A DNA stretch of 53,401 nucleotides from Thermoplasmatota archaeon (GTDB lineage: Archaea > Thermoplasmatota > E2 > DHVEG-1): the NCBI GenBank assembly GCA_030601705.1, contig JAUWBM010000006.1, forward strand, positions 1-53,401, in the 5' to 3' direction. The number at the start of each line of letters is the position of its first letter. Positions within the stretch are counted from its first letter, which is position 1. The translations under genes and the position numbers were made by a program. Under the pieces are notes generated by a model, which saw only the letters and a list, made by a program, of their open reading frames with translations, was not told where the DNA came from and did no database searches. Positions 23,343-33,008 of this stretch are shown piece after piece.

Positions 23343-24620
23343 ATGAAAAATAATATATGGAAAAAAGAGCTGGTTTTAGGAATAATAGTATTGTTTATAG
23401 GCGCTAGTGTCATTCCATCAATGGGAAGAACTGTAGAAGAGAAACAATCTTCAACAGATGATAGAACGCCTTTTATGACCTTTAATCATCGTGGAGATAC
23501 CTTGTATGTCGGTGGTTCTGGTCCTAATAACTATACTAAGATTCAGGATGCTATTGATAATGCATCTGACGGGGATACAGTTTTTGTCTATGATGATTCA
23601 TCACCTTATTATGAGAACGTTGTGGTGAATAAATCCATAAATCTGATAGGGGAGAATAGAGACACAACTGTTATTGATGCTGGTGGAGTGGGTGATGTTG
23701 TTTTTGTATATGCAGATTATGTTAATATTAGTGAGTTTACAGTTACCAATTCTTCAGAGCTGGAAAATGGAATATTTTTGAATTTTGCTGATTACTGTAA
23801 TATATCTCACAATATCATATCGAATAACTTCAAAGGACTCATGCTTCAACATTCTGAGAATAACACTTTGACCGATAACATAGTAAACTCAAACAACGCT
23901 GATGGCATTAATTTGCTTGATTCCTCAAATAACAATACAATAAGCAACAATACTGCAAATTCTAATGGCATTCTCGAGCATTGGGGAGGCGGTATTCGTT
24001 TAGGCGCCGGTGGCAATCCATCGAGAAATGTTACTGATAACATCGTAACTGGAAATACTGCATCAAACAATAGTGATGACGGAATTGGCTTAGAATGGTC
24101 TGAAGAAAATACTGTAATTGGTAACATTGTTGATTCAAATCATGCAGAAGGAATTAGCCTATATCATTCGAATTACAGTACAGTTATCAATAATACAGCA
24201 TTATATAACAGTAGAAGCGGTGTTGGTTTGCATGATTCGCATAATAACATAATATCTTGGAACAATGTAAGCTCGAACAACCTGCATGGTATCTACCTCT
24301 TCTCCTTCTCCAGCAACAATACCATTTCAGACAACAACATCGCCTCAAACAACGGTAATGGCATAGGCCTCTCTTTTTCTTACTTCAATGTTATCAAGTA
24401 TAACAATTTTATAAGGAACTTCTGGCAAGCTGGTTTTATTTATGACTCGTTCCACGGCTATTTCTCTAATTGCTGGAATGAAAACTACTGGAACAGACCG
24501 AGACTCCTTCCAAAACCTATTTTTGGAATAATGGTAATAGGCTTCACACCAATCTTCATACCAATTCCTTGGTTAAATTTCGACTGGCATCCAGCACAAG
24601 AACCATATGACATACCATAA
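23343..24620 (+). CDS. Secreted right-handed beta-helix (NosD-like) protein
   Basis: 425 residues from ATG 23343, which has GGGAGG 10 bases upstream and TATA-like ACATTTAAAT further up. Residues 1-30 are a signal peptide ('LVLGIIVLFIGASVIP'). 'YTKIQDAIDNASDGDTV' and 'LIGENRDTTVIDAGG' open a periplasmic copper-binding/NosD-type beta-helix, continued by repeats of 'SNNNTISNN' type. These extracellular proteins are common in Thermoplasmatota-like and methanogen genomes; the ligand is unknown. It differs in composition from the element genes around it and could be a separate insertion. Confidence 0.8.
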   Translation: MKNNIWKKELVLGIIVLFIGASVIPSMGRTVEEKQSSTDDRTPFMTFNHRGDTLYVGGSGPNNYTKIQDAIDNASDGDTVFVYDDSSPYYENVVVNKSINLIGENRDTTVIDAGGVGDVVFVYADYVNISEFTVTNSSELENGIFLNFADYCNISHNIISNNFKGLMLQHSENNTLTDNIVNSNNADGINLLDSSNNNTISNNTANSNGILEHWGGGIRLGAGGNPSRNVTDNIVTGNTASNNSDDGIGLEWSEENTVIGNIVDSNHAEGISLYHSNYSTVINNTALYNSRSGVGLHDSHNNIISWNNVSSNNLHGIYLFSFSSNNTISDNNIASNNGNGIGLSFSYFNVIKYNNFIRNFWQAGFIYDSFHGYFSNCWNENYWNRPRLLPKPIFGIMVIGFTPIFIPIPWLNFDWHPAQEPYDIP

Positions 24621-24649
24621 GGAAGAATAATAGTTTATGTGCAAAGCCT

Positions 24650-24667
24650 TTTGAAATGCACTCTCTG
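24650..24667 (+). promoter_or_regulatory. Element leader motif upstream of the transfer operon
   Basis: TTTGAAATGCACTCTCTG, first base 53 nt before GTG 24703. A TATA-like ATAATAGTTTATG lies 15-20 bp upstream. Confidence 0.45.
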
Positions 24668-24702
24668 TTTCCCTTAATGTCTGTTGTTGCAGAATTCTTT
24701 CT

Positions 24703-25026
24703 GTGGGAATCATGTCTAGCCTCTGGGCCTGGAATATAACAGATATTTTAGTGAATGGCTCATCTGAATTTGGGGCTGAAAACAACTGGATGCTTTATGT
24801 TTTTGCGGCATTGGTTTTTGGAATAATAATAGGCGGCATGATGAGGGGCGTTGCCAAACTGGTCCTTGGCATTGTTATGGTTTCTGGTTTTGTTGTGCTG
24901 GCCCTGATGTTTCTTCAAAGGCAGGATATTCTATCCATGATTGCCTCTGTTGTTTTTGGAATAATAATGCTGGTGTCCAGCTTTTTTGTCAAGCTTGGCA
25001 AGTCCTACCCAGTTCCAAAACGGTGA
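24703..25026 (+). CDS. Membrane protein, first gene of the transfer operon
   Basis: 107 residues with three hydrophobic helices (about 30-45, 52-67 and 77-95) and a basic tail. GTG 24703 is preferred because the leader motif is 53 nt before it; ATG 24712 is the alternative. It precedes the transfer-ATPase N-terminal gene by 6 bp. A membrane subunit of a conjugation-like apparatus, comparable to VirB2/B3-sized proteins, is inferred from position and topology only. Confidence 0.5.
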   Translation: MGIMSSLWAWNITDILVNGSSEFGAENNWMLYVFAALVFGIIIGGMMRGVAKLVLGIVMVSGFVVLALMFLQRQDILSMIASVVFGIIMLVSSFFVKLGKSYPVPKR

Positions 25027-25032
25027 TTGTAG

Positions 25033-25911
25033 TTGAAGTTTAAGGAGTGGAAATATGGCCTACATAGGCTCTCACAGGAAGAAATAAACAGGCTTGAGTT
25101 TCCCGACGGCGTTCTTTTGGAGGTTGTCCCGGCCGAGGCATCATTGGATTCCATGACTGGAATGCAGAAGGTTCTTTACATGCTTCAGCAGTACTCTGCT
25201 CGATTCTCCTTTGAGATATGGAAAGACGAAGGTTTCAGTTTCCACTTTTTCAGTTCCTCTAAATCTGTTGAAGGAATGCTGAAAGGCCAACTAAGTTCAG
25301 TTTATCCGCAAGTTGTTGTAAAAAGGTCAAAAACAAGCGTTCCTTTGTTTAAAGATGGAGACTATGTTTCATCCTGCTCCCTTGTTTTGCACGGTGTAGA
25401 ATTAAATCTGAAATGTCCGCATGATTTCCATTATGATCCACTGCGCCACATACTTGAAGCAATGAACGGCCATGATTCCCGGATAATCGTCCAGGTTCTC
25501 TTTGAACGGCTTAGGAAAATACCAAAGGACAAGAGGATTGTGCTGACCCAGAAATACGGCGAGGACCTTTTTTTCAGGGACACCAAGATTCCTGTTTTGA
25601 AATGCTTGATTAGAATAACTGCGGTTTCCGAGGATGGATATCAGGCAAGAGAAAGCTGTGAGCATGTTGCCAGGACTTTTTCTGTTTTTGATTCTGACAG
25701 ATGTCAGTTGATTCCGAAGATTGTATCTTATCCTTTGATTAGAACTTCATATAACACACTCGTCAATATGGCCAAGAGAGATTTTCCTTTCTTTTCTAAC
25801 CGTTTTATGGTAAGCGTTCCTGAGCTTGCATCGATGGTGCACCTGCCTGTCGGGGCTGGGGACTGTGGCGTGGAATATTCAAAACCGTCTTTGTCAACTT
25901 TGCCATGGTGA
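25033..25911 (+). CDS. Accessory/N-terminal domain protein of TraG/HerA-type ATPase
   Basis: 292 residues, alpha/beta, with no nucleotide motif. Its last part ('VSVPELASMVHLPVG') resembles the end of the N-terminal domain that precedes the ATPase in archaeal conjugation ATPases ('S..ELA.L.HLP'). The ATPase itself starts at ATG 25916, five bases after this stop, with GGTGA in front. So the usual single protein appears split into two coupled genes here. Start codon is TTG 25033, a few bases after GTGATTG. Confidence 0.6.
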   Translation: MKFKEWKYGLHRLSQEEINRLEFPDGVLLEVVPAEASLDSMTGMQKVLYMLQQYSARFSFEIWKDEGFSFHFFSSSKSVEGMLKGQLSSVYPQVVVKRSKTSVPLFKDGDYVSSCSLVLHGVELNLKCPHDFHYDPLRHILEAMNGHDSRIIVQVLFERLRKIPKDKRIVLTQKYGEDLFFRDTKIPVLKCLIRITAVSEDGYQARESCEHVARTFSVFDSDRCQLIPKIVSYPLIRTSYNTLVNMAKRDFPFFSNRFMVSVPELASMVHLPVGAGDCGVEYSKPSLSTLPW

Positions 25912-25915
25912 TTTT

Positions 25916-27768
25916 ATGTTTGAGAGACCTGTAAAAATATGTCTGGGTGAAGTATCCTTTAGAAATAGAGAACCAAAGAAGGCTTTCATTTCCCTGGATG
26001 ACTTGTATCGTCATCAATATTGTCTTGGGTCTACGGGTAGCGGAAAGAGTACCCTGATAACAAACGAGGTTCTTGATTCATTTAGGCAGGGTCTCTGCAC
26101 ATGGGTGATGGACCCGCACGGTGACCTTGCATATGACATTGTTGAATCTGTTTATCCTGAGGATCTGGAGAGGGTTCTTCTGTTTGACCTGTTAAAAGTG
26201 GGATTTTCTCTCAATCCGTTTGAACTGCCCAGGTATCAGGACAGAACCCAGCGGGAGATTATGGTTGAGAGGATGATTGGTGAAATCGTAAGCTTCATGA
26301 AAAAACTGTATGGTGATAAATACTGGGGGCCTTCCCTTAACAGGATTTTTCAGAATGCCCTTCGAAGGCTTTACCAGAATGATGACTCACCTACATTTAA
26401 GGAGATGCTTGACTTGGTGAAAGAGGAACTGGACAAAGAAGATTATAAGGATTTTTATGATGATTTAGGGAGTCTTCCAAAGGGCAGGACTGATGCAGTC
26501 ATAAACAAGCTTGAGCCTTTTGTTAAGAATGATTTGCTTAGGAAGATTTTCTGCCAGAAGGTTCTACGGTTGACATTGAGGAGCTGCTCAGGCCAAACAG
26601 GCTTGTTATCTGGAGGCTTCCTAAGGGTGAGTTATCGGAGATGAATGCTGGCTTGATTGGTTCTGCTCTCGTTACAAAATTATGGCTGACTGTTGTTTCC
26701 AAGGAAAGAGGATCAAGGTCACCTATCTTTTTAGCAATAGATGAGTTCCAGAACTTTGCTCACCTGGAGACTTTAAGCGATTTGGTGACTGAAGGAAGGA
26801 AATACCAGATCGGTCTTTTGCTTGCGCACCAGCATACGAAGCAAGTTCCTGAAAAACTGCTTGGTGACATATTGGGGAACACTGCAACCAAAGTAATTTT
26901 CCGAGTCGCTGAAAAAGATGCAAGGATTATTGCAAATTCTTTTGATTACAGCGATAAGAGTAAAGTCATGGGTGTCCTGACATCTCTCCCGGATGGTAAG
27001 GCCATTGTCAAATTACGGAGCGGTTTTGGTGAGAAACCTGTTCCTCCCTTTGAGATTTCTACCTTAAAACCTCCTGTCAAAAAGCATTCTTTTACAGAAA
27101 AACTGCTTGAAAGGATGAAGCTGCTTTATTCAGCACCGATACTGCCTGAGAAACCGTCCTTTAAATCAGATGTTGAACCAGAGATAATCGAGCTCCTGAG
27201 AACTGTTCACAACTTGGAGGATGAAGGGGAAGAGACCACCCGTAGCAACATTTCAAAAAGTGTGTCTGTTCCCGGCTCGAAACTGAGTGAGCAGTTGGAC
27301 ACTGCACAGAGCAAAGGTTTGATAGAGAGGATTGTGAAGAAAGAGGCTAAGGGTAGGCCGAAGGTTTTGACAAAATTGACAGAGAAAGGAAAGAAAACAA
27401 TTGGGATTGGCGTGTCATCTGGCAGCAGTTCAAAGGCAGGTGGTGAGCTTCATAGGGCTTTGTTGTTCAAGGCAAAAGAGTGGTTGGAGAACCAAGGTTA
27501 TTATGTTAAAATACCAGAGCAGGGCGGAAGGATTGAACAGCCTGATATGTTAGCCTATCCAAAGGGTGAATTCAGCAGAGAGATTGCTGTTGAAATAGAG
27601 ACGTCGGCCAACCATCCTGAGCAGATAAAAAGGAATTATGAGAAAAACATTAGGTTAGGAAGGTTTGTGGTTTTTGTTGTGCCGGATGATGAGGTGGAAA
27701 TTAAAGTAAAAAGTATCTTAAGAAATGTTGGGAAGATGTACAGAATATACAAAATTCCACTCTCTTGA
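25916..27768 (+). CDS. TraG/HerA-type transfer ATPase with wHTH and nuclease-like C-terminus (frameshifted)
   Basis: Reads as two frames: 25916-26560 and then, after a -1 shift, on to 27768 (about 617 residues together). Walker A 'GSTGSGKST' is at 38-46, 'WVMDPHGDLAYD' follows, and Walker B 'FLAIDEFQNFA' with 'LAHQHTKQ' are in the second part. After the break the second frame gives 'STVDIEELLRPNRLVIWRLP', the expected continuation. One G missing from AAGGGTTC (now AAGGTTC at 26558-26564) explains it. The C-terminus has a winged helix (about 430-500) and a PD-(D/E)XK-like end ('QPDML', 'AVEIETS'). It would pump DNA in conjugation. Either a pseudogene or a homopolymer sequencing error. Confidence 0.75.
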
Positions 27769-27849
27769 ACTCAGGAAAAGGACGAAGCCCATAGTCTTAC
27801 ATGCCTCTGTTATGTGAAGTATTGCCAAGTGTTATCACAATAGTTTCCT

Positions 27850-28749
27850 CTACGTTATCTCTAGATCTATACAAATTGGAGCATGATCAGAAGCTTTAGG
27901 ATGATTTTCGCCGACATCATCAAATCTTGAACCATCATATTTCTCTGCTCTATAGGGTAAACCCTTTCTCATTATTACTGGCAATGTGTCGTTTATCTCA
28001 GATAATGATTTTGAAATTAAAATGTAATCTAACTGACGATATTCATTTCCCGTTGCCCAGAAATGGGTCCATGATTTTTCTTTATCCATGTTTTTCGTCG
28101 TATTTACCAATCCGTTATGATTAATCAAAGGTTTCAGAGCTGTATTGGAATCTATGTAATCATTAAAATCACCTAAGACAATGAAATTTCCTTCATAATT
28201 CTGGTCTTTCCAGTCCTCAGTGATTATTTCCGCCACTTTTTCTACTTGTTCTAATCTTCGTTCTTTAGTCGACTCTCTACTATATATCATTGACTTAAAA
28301 TGATTACCGTATAATATCACCTTCTTACCCTCAACATTAAATTCTACTTTCAAACAATCCCTTGAAAAGAGCCATGTGGTATTCTTTTTATTCCGAAGGT
28401 TTCTATAGGTTGATACAGTTGTTATGGGAAATTTACTCAAGAAGGCAATATCAATAAATCGTGGATCGTGGGTGTCAATCAGGATCCTATGTTTATATTT
28501 TAATTTAGCTAAGAACTGCGAATTAAATCTCTCAAGAACAGAAATGTTTTCAACCTCTTGTAAGCAGATGATATCAGCTTTTATTTCTTTGATGGCTTGA
28601 GCAGTAATCTTTTTGGACGTGTCATTATGCAAGGAGAACGCCAGATCGTTAATTGTGAACCCATTTAATGCTAACGATTCCCTTCCTTCTCTAAAATTAT
28701 ATCTGGCAAATAAATTTTCAGTGTTAAATGTTGCAATTCTAACTTTCAC
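27850..28749 (-). CDS. Endonuclease/exonuclease/phosphatase (EEP) family protein
   Basis: 299 residues from a GTG start. The EEP metal site is complete: 'TFNTENLF' (N), 'CLQEVENI' (E), 'YGNHFKS' (H), 'LGDFNDYID' (D, N), and 'SDHAPICI' (D, H) at the end. The fold cleaves phosphodiester or phosphomonoester bonds in DNA, RNA or lipids; the substrate here is not decided. No signal peptide, so it is cytosolic. It diverges from the metallophosphoesterase at 28969, with an inverted repeat between them, and its composition is chromosomal, outside the element. Confidence 0.8.
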   Translation of the reverse strand: MKVRIATFNTENLFARYNFREGRESLALNGFTINDLAFSLHNDTSKKITAQAIKEIKADIICLQEVENISVLERFNSQFLAKLKYKHRILIDTHDPRFIDIAFLSKFPITTVSTYRNLRNKKNTTWLFSRDCLKVEFNVEGKKVILYGNHFKSMIYSRESTKERRLEQVEKVAEIITEDWKDQNYEGNFIVLGDFNDYIDSNTALKPLINHNGLVNTTKNMDKEKSWTHFWATGNEYRQLDYILISKSLSEINDTLPVIMRKGLPYRAEKYDGSRFDDVGENHPKASDHAPICIDLEIT

Positions 28750-28785
28750 GTAATCATCTCCCTAATTATATCTCACACCTTCAGC

Positions 28786-28819
28786 AATATCTCGTATAAT
28801 AACTTTTAAACGAGATATT
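28786..28819. promoter_or_regulatory. Inverted repeat between divergent genes (operator-like)
   Basis: AATATCTCGT (28786-28795) and ACGAGATATT (28810-28819) are perfect 10-bp complements, 14 bp apart, in the divergent promoter region of the EEP and metallophosphoesterase genes. Lies about 40 bp before GTG 28749. An operator for a dimeric regulator is inferred. Confidence 0.45.
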
Positions 28820-28968
28820 TGTTTTATAATGTAAACAGATAGGTAACTTTAAAAGTTTACCCTCTATCGGTTTTTGTACAAAGTAGAATAAACCCATATA
28901 TAATATCAATATACTTTACTTCGCCATTAATTTTATAGTTAGATTATATTATACAACGATAGAGTGTT

Positions 28969-29868
28969 ATGCCTACAAGAAATCGTTTAAAGGAGATATT
29001 TGATTCATCCAAGACAGTTGATTTTGATGACTCATCTAAATTCATATTATTCAGTGACTGCCATCGTGGTGACAATAGTTGGTCAGATGACTTTGCTCAT
29101 AACGAAAAACTCTTTTTCCATGCATTGAATCACTACTATAATGAGGGATTCACGTATATTGAAATTGGAGATGGAGATGAGCTTTGGGAGAGCAAAAAAT
29201 TTGAAGAAATTCGAAAGGCTCACAGCCATATATTCTGGATTATGCGCAAATTCCATAAGGATGATAGACTATTTCTTATATGGGGAAACCACAATATAGT
29301 GTGGAAAAATCAAAAGTACATTGAAAAAAATCTCTTTAAGTATTATGACGAACGTAAGAGATGTATTAAACCCTTGTTTGATGGTATTGAAATACATGAA
29401 GGTTTAATTCTTAGGCATTCCAACATGGAAAAAAAGATCTTTCTTTTCCATGGTCATCAGGGAGACCTTATGTGTGATCGTCTATGGCGGTTGAGCAGGT
29501 TTTTTGTAAGACACCTCTGGAAACACCTTCAGTTATTAGGCATCAAAGACCCTACAAGTCCGGCGAAGAACTTCAAGAAACGGCGAGAGGTTGAAAGAAA
29601 GATAATAGACTGGGTAAAGTCTAGCAAAAGAACCGTCATTTGTGGTCACACCCACCGGCCTGTATTTCCAAATGAAGGTGAACCAGCATACTTCAATACA
29701 GGAAGTTGCGTGCATCCCCGGTGTATAACCGGTATTGAGATCGAAAATGGGGAAATTATGTTGATAAAGTGGTGGGTCAAACCCAAAAAAGACGGGGCAT
29801 TGTATGTTGAAAGGGAGATACTGATGGGTCCCAAGAAATTACAATCTTTTATCAGTAAAATTTCATGA
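28969..29868 (+). CDS. Calcineurin-like metallophosphoesterase
   Basis: 299 residues. All metal motifs are present: 'LFSDCHRGD' (D30, H32), 'EIGDGDELW', 'WGNHNIVW', 'FHGHQGDL' and 'CGHTHRPVF'. It has the shape of the UDP-diacylglucosamine-pyrophosphatase-like or YfcE-like groups but no clear subgroup is visible. TATA-like ATTATATTATAC lies about 25-30 bp upstream of the ATG, so the transcript is probably short-leadered or leaderless. It diverges from the EEP-family gene. Confidence 0.85.
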   Translation: MPTRNRLKEIFDSSKTVDFDDSSKFILFSDCHRGDNSWSDDFAHNEKLFFHALNHYYNEGFTYIEIGDGDELWESKKFEEIRKAHSHIFWIMRKFHKDDRLFLIWGNHNIVWKNQKYIEKNLFKYYDERKRCIKPLFDGIEIHEGLILRHSNMEKKIFLFHGHQGDLMCDRLWRLSRFFVRHLWKHLQLLGIKDPTSPAKNFKKRREVERKIIDWVKSSKRTVICGHTHRPVFPNEGEPAYFNTGSCVHPRCITGIEIENGEIMLIKWWVKPKKDGALYVEREILMGPKKLQSFISKIS

Positions 29869-30085
29869 ACCCATCATTCTTAATCTTAAGAGTTAAATTT
29901 ATGCTATTGAAAATAACCTTTTATTTAGATAATGAAAAAGAAGGGGACAATAGTTATGGCAATTATCATCATATTTTATACACTACGTGGATAGTAATAG
30001 AATTCCTTGAAGAAATTATTCTTAAAATTTACTTTTTTTACTGTTATCCCTTTAAGGAGGAGAACATGCTATCTAATTCACAGAC

Positions 30086-31180
30086 TTATTTTTTCTTCCT
30101 TTTCTTTTGTTCTTCCTCCTCTATCTTTTGCAACTTTATTTCTACTTCTCTTCTTTTAATTTCCACTTCATTTCGTTTTATTTTCATAAGTGGCCATAAT
30201 ACTCTTAGTGTAACTGCAACCAGTAAAATCGTGCCCATTGCTGCCAAAAAAACTATCCACATTAACGGACCATACATCTTTATTGCTTCACCGATGTTTT
30301 CAGCCTTAATTTGTATTGTTTGAATTGTTGATTTATCAACTTCATATAGGATTCCATCTACATCTGCGAAGAGAACAGCCCGTACATCAAATTCACTTTT
30401 CCCCCATTCTGTCTCTCTAAGAGTGCAGGCAATATTAAAAGTGCGATCAGTTTTAGGTTCAATAGTCGTCTCAGCCCCCATCCCGATTTCTTTTCTTTCT
30501 TCACCAAAACCTTCCACAAACGGAACTCCTAATGATCTTTTTTCAATCAAATATATAACTACCCTAACATCAAATTCACATAATCCTTCATTTCTAACGT
30601 TAACATCTATAACGTATTCTTCAGCCCCAGTTTTTATGAGTCCCCCCGCTTCTGATTTTATTTTCCATTCATTAGCGGGGTCAAATTTTGTAATTCTCAG
30701 CTTTTCTTTTTCCCAAAATTTGCTAATAATGTGAACACTTTCTTTCGTAAAGACGTCTCTTCGTATTGAGGAGCCAAGGATATTAGAGTACAACATCACT
30801 TTAATATTAAATTTTTCTTGGTACCAGTTAGCATCGATATCTTTGATTTGACATGGGACGGTCACTATTTTATTTGTCTTTATCTTTTTTATCGATGTTT
30901 TGAATATAAAATCTTCTTTACCTATCTCCATCTGTGGAAGCCCTGCGCATATGAGATATACTCGAAGTTCTCCACCAAAGCGAAGTATTCTGTTTTTTAT
31001 TACATTTACTGATACATTAAACGTTTCTCCTGCGTCTATTGGTTTATCTTCATTAATTTCAACATTGTCGATTCTGATTCTTCGGCCACCTTGAATACGA
31101 GCTTCTGCCATTAACGATGATGTCAGGAAACAAATAAAGAACAAAATCATTATTCTCTTAAGCATTTTTTTTCTTCCCAT
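30086..31180 (-). CDS. Secreted, membrane-anchored beta-sandwich protein
   Basis: 364 residues with AGGAGG upstream. Residues 6-26 are a signal peptide ('MILFFICFLTSSLMA'). Two Ig/CARDB-like modules of similar form follow ('PIDAGETFNVSVNVI', then 'EEYVIDVNVRNEGLCEFDV'). One TM helix (about 305-328) and a lysine/glutamate coiled coil end the protein on the cytosolic side. Function unknown. It lies downstream of the phosphatase operon with its own ribosome site; the protein at 34951 has a similar plan on the other strand. A forward ORF at 30066 with a good ribosome site is a shadow of this gene. Confidence 0.6.
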   Translation of the reverse strand: MGRKKMLKRIMILFFICFLTSSLMAEARIQGGRRIRIDNVEINEDKPIDAGETFNVSVNVIKNRILRFGGELRVYLICAGLPQMEIGKEDFIFKTSIKKIKTNKIVTVPCQIKDIDANWYQEKFNIKVMLYSNILGSSIRRDVFTKESVHIISKFWEKEKLRITKFDPANEWKIKSEAGGLIKTGAEEYVIDVNVRNEGLCEFDVRVVIYLIEKRSLGVPFVEGFGEERKEIGMGAETTIEPKTDRTFNIACTLRETEWGKSEFDVRAVLFADVDGILYEVDKSTIQTIQIKAENIGEAIKMYGPLMWIVFLAAMGTILLVAVTLRVLWPLMKIKRNEVEIKRREVEIKLQKIEEEEQKKRKKK

Positions 31181-31403
31181 TGTAGGCCTCCTGCACTTCC
31201 TTCAAGCCGCAGAAATTAGTAAATTTTTATAATTTTATACACACTAAAAATACATTCTCATTTATTAAATTATCTACATTTAATCCAGTACAATTCAAAT
31301 CTGATTTATTACTTTTTTAGAAAAAAAATCAACTATGCAACAAAAAGCAGATCGGGGAAAAAGAGAACATCTAGGAATTATTGAGTCTCTTCCACCTTTT
31401 TAC

Positions 31404-33008
31404 TTATTTAGATGTTCGCACTTGGATTCGAGGCTTTGCTCTCACCTTTTTCTTTATTACTCCCTCCTTGAAAAGCAATGGTATCCCTTCAAATGTTGGC
31501 TGTTCAGGCCATCTGTTAAGAGCATTTACCGTTGGAAGAATATCCAAGACAGAAACCTTATTATTGTTAGTTACTCCAGTTGGAACCTTTGGCTCGTCTG
31601 GAGAAACGAGTATCAAAGGAACAGCCTGTTCAGAAGGTGTCCCATGTGTACCAATAGCAAAAGGAATCCCATATGCTTTTGCAATAAGAAATTGAAAATG
31701 AGGTTGTAATTGAAACCTTGCTGAGGCCGCTGCAGCCCCGTCACCATAACCCATGTTGATGTAGTTTGATTCAAAAAACACAATTATCCGGGGCCAAACG
31801 ACATCCTGATAGCTCCCTTTCCACATTCCTCTCTTCATCTGCTCATTTTTATCAAATATCTCGTGAACATGCTTTAGATCCCTTTTGAGAGCTTCTTTGA
31901 TTTCTTTTTCGACGTCCTCTCGGCAATATATGTATACGGTGTTTCCCTCTGAAAAACACCACTCGTAGTCCCCGCCATCTTTGTATCCAAATGGCAGCCA
32001 TCTTGTATTTGCTCTTATTTTTATACCATTCATGGCTAATACCTTCCGGACATCACATGCCTCTTTCGCTTCCTTCATGGAACTCATACCATGGTCAGAT
32101 GTTATTATTATCCTTGAATTTTCAAATGAATGTCTTCTCTTAAGAAAGTCAACAAATCGTTTGATTTCACTGTCTGTGATAAAAAGCTGATCCATCATTG
32201 CATCAGGATTTATAAACCTATTGAGATTAGAGGTGTTAGTATCGCTAAATGAACCATAAGTATGTCCTGCTGAATCCATGTTGTTTAGTAAAATATACAT
32301 AAAATCAGGGTCATGGTAACAAATTGTCTGTATAGCCTGATCAATAATCCACTTATCACTTGGAATAAGATCTGCATTAACTTGTTTAAACGGCAGTATC
32401 CATGTTCCTTTTGGCGAACGAACAAACCGATCTCCTTTCTTAGGGAGGTACAGCCTGGGAGGAAGAATACTATCCCCCTCATGTCTTTCACCACCAAGTA
32501 TATGTCCCTTAGAAGATGTAACATAATCTGGGTTAGAAGCATTACCCGCATAAATCAAGATGTCACAGTCATCATCATTCAAAACTTCTCCAACCCAATG
32601 TTTTCCAATGACAAGAGCAGTTACAGATGAAGGATTATTCATTTTGACTACATTGAAAAAAGTCGGTAAGCCCTGTAAATGCCTATGCTTATAATAATCC
32701 ATTTGTGCAGTACCATGCTGGGATGAGATCCTCAAATGGGCAAAATCTAATCCTTTATAATGAGTCCACGCACCACAGATACCATGGGTGCCTAAGCGGG
32801 TAGACGTAAGTATTGCAGTATGATTAGTTGCAGTTACAGCAGGTAAGATATCCTTACATTTTGTAAATCGTATTCCTTTTTTTGCGAGGGACACAAGCGT
32901 GGGTGTAAGACATTCTTGATGATTCCCAGTTGCACCAAAATAGTCAGCTCTCATTCCATCTATGTTTATAATATATGTTTTCCTTTCTCCCTGCTTATAT
33001 TTTTTCAT
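31404..33008 (-). CDS. Type I phosphodiesterase/nucleotide pyrophosphatase, paralogue 1
   Basis: 534 residues of the alkaline phosphatase superfamily. 'YIINIDGMRADYF' gives the first metal Asp (D17); 'LPAVTATNHTAI' holds nucleophile T59 with N62; 'NNMDSAGHTYG', 'IITSDHGMSSM' and 'AIGTHGTPSEQ' complete the two-zinc site. No signal peptide is seen, unlike many NPP enzymes. The start overlaps the stop of paralogue 2 by 4 bp (ATGA), so the two are an operon. Substrate unknown; nucleotide or phospholipid phosphodiesters are typical. Confidence 0.85.
   Translation of the reverse strand: MKKYKQGERKTYIINIDGMRADYFGATGNHQECLTPTLVSLAKKGIRFTKCKDILPAVTATNHTAILTSTRLGTHGICGAWTHYKGLDFAHLRISSQHGTAQMDYYKHRHLQGLPTFFNVVKMNNPSSVTALVIGKHWVGEVLNDDDCDILIYAGNASNPDYVTSSKGHILGGERHEGDSILPPRLYLPKKGDRFVRSPKGTWILPFKQVNADLIPSDKWIIDQAIQTICYHDPDFMYILLNNMDSAGHTYGSFSDTNTSNLNRFINPDAMMDQLFITDSEIKRFVDFLKRRHSFENSRIIITSDHGMSSMKEAKEACDVRKVLAMNGIKIRANTRWLPFGYKDGGDYEWCFSEGNTVYIYCREDVEKEIKEALKRDLKHVHEIFDKNEQMKRGMWKGSYQDVVWPRIIVFFESNYINMGYGDGAAAASARFQLQPHFQFLIAKAYGIPFAIGTHGTPSEQAVPLILVSPDEPKVPTGVTNNNKVSVLDILPTVNALNRWPEQPTFEGIPLLFKEGVIKKKVRAKPRIQVRTSK

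Noticed and set aside
30066-30323. Forward ORF with an excellent AAGGAGG ribosome site
   Set aside because: It lies antisense to the end of a convincing secreted-protein gene and its product is a low-complexity Phe/Ser/Ile string.
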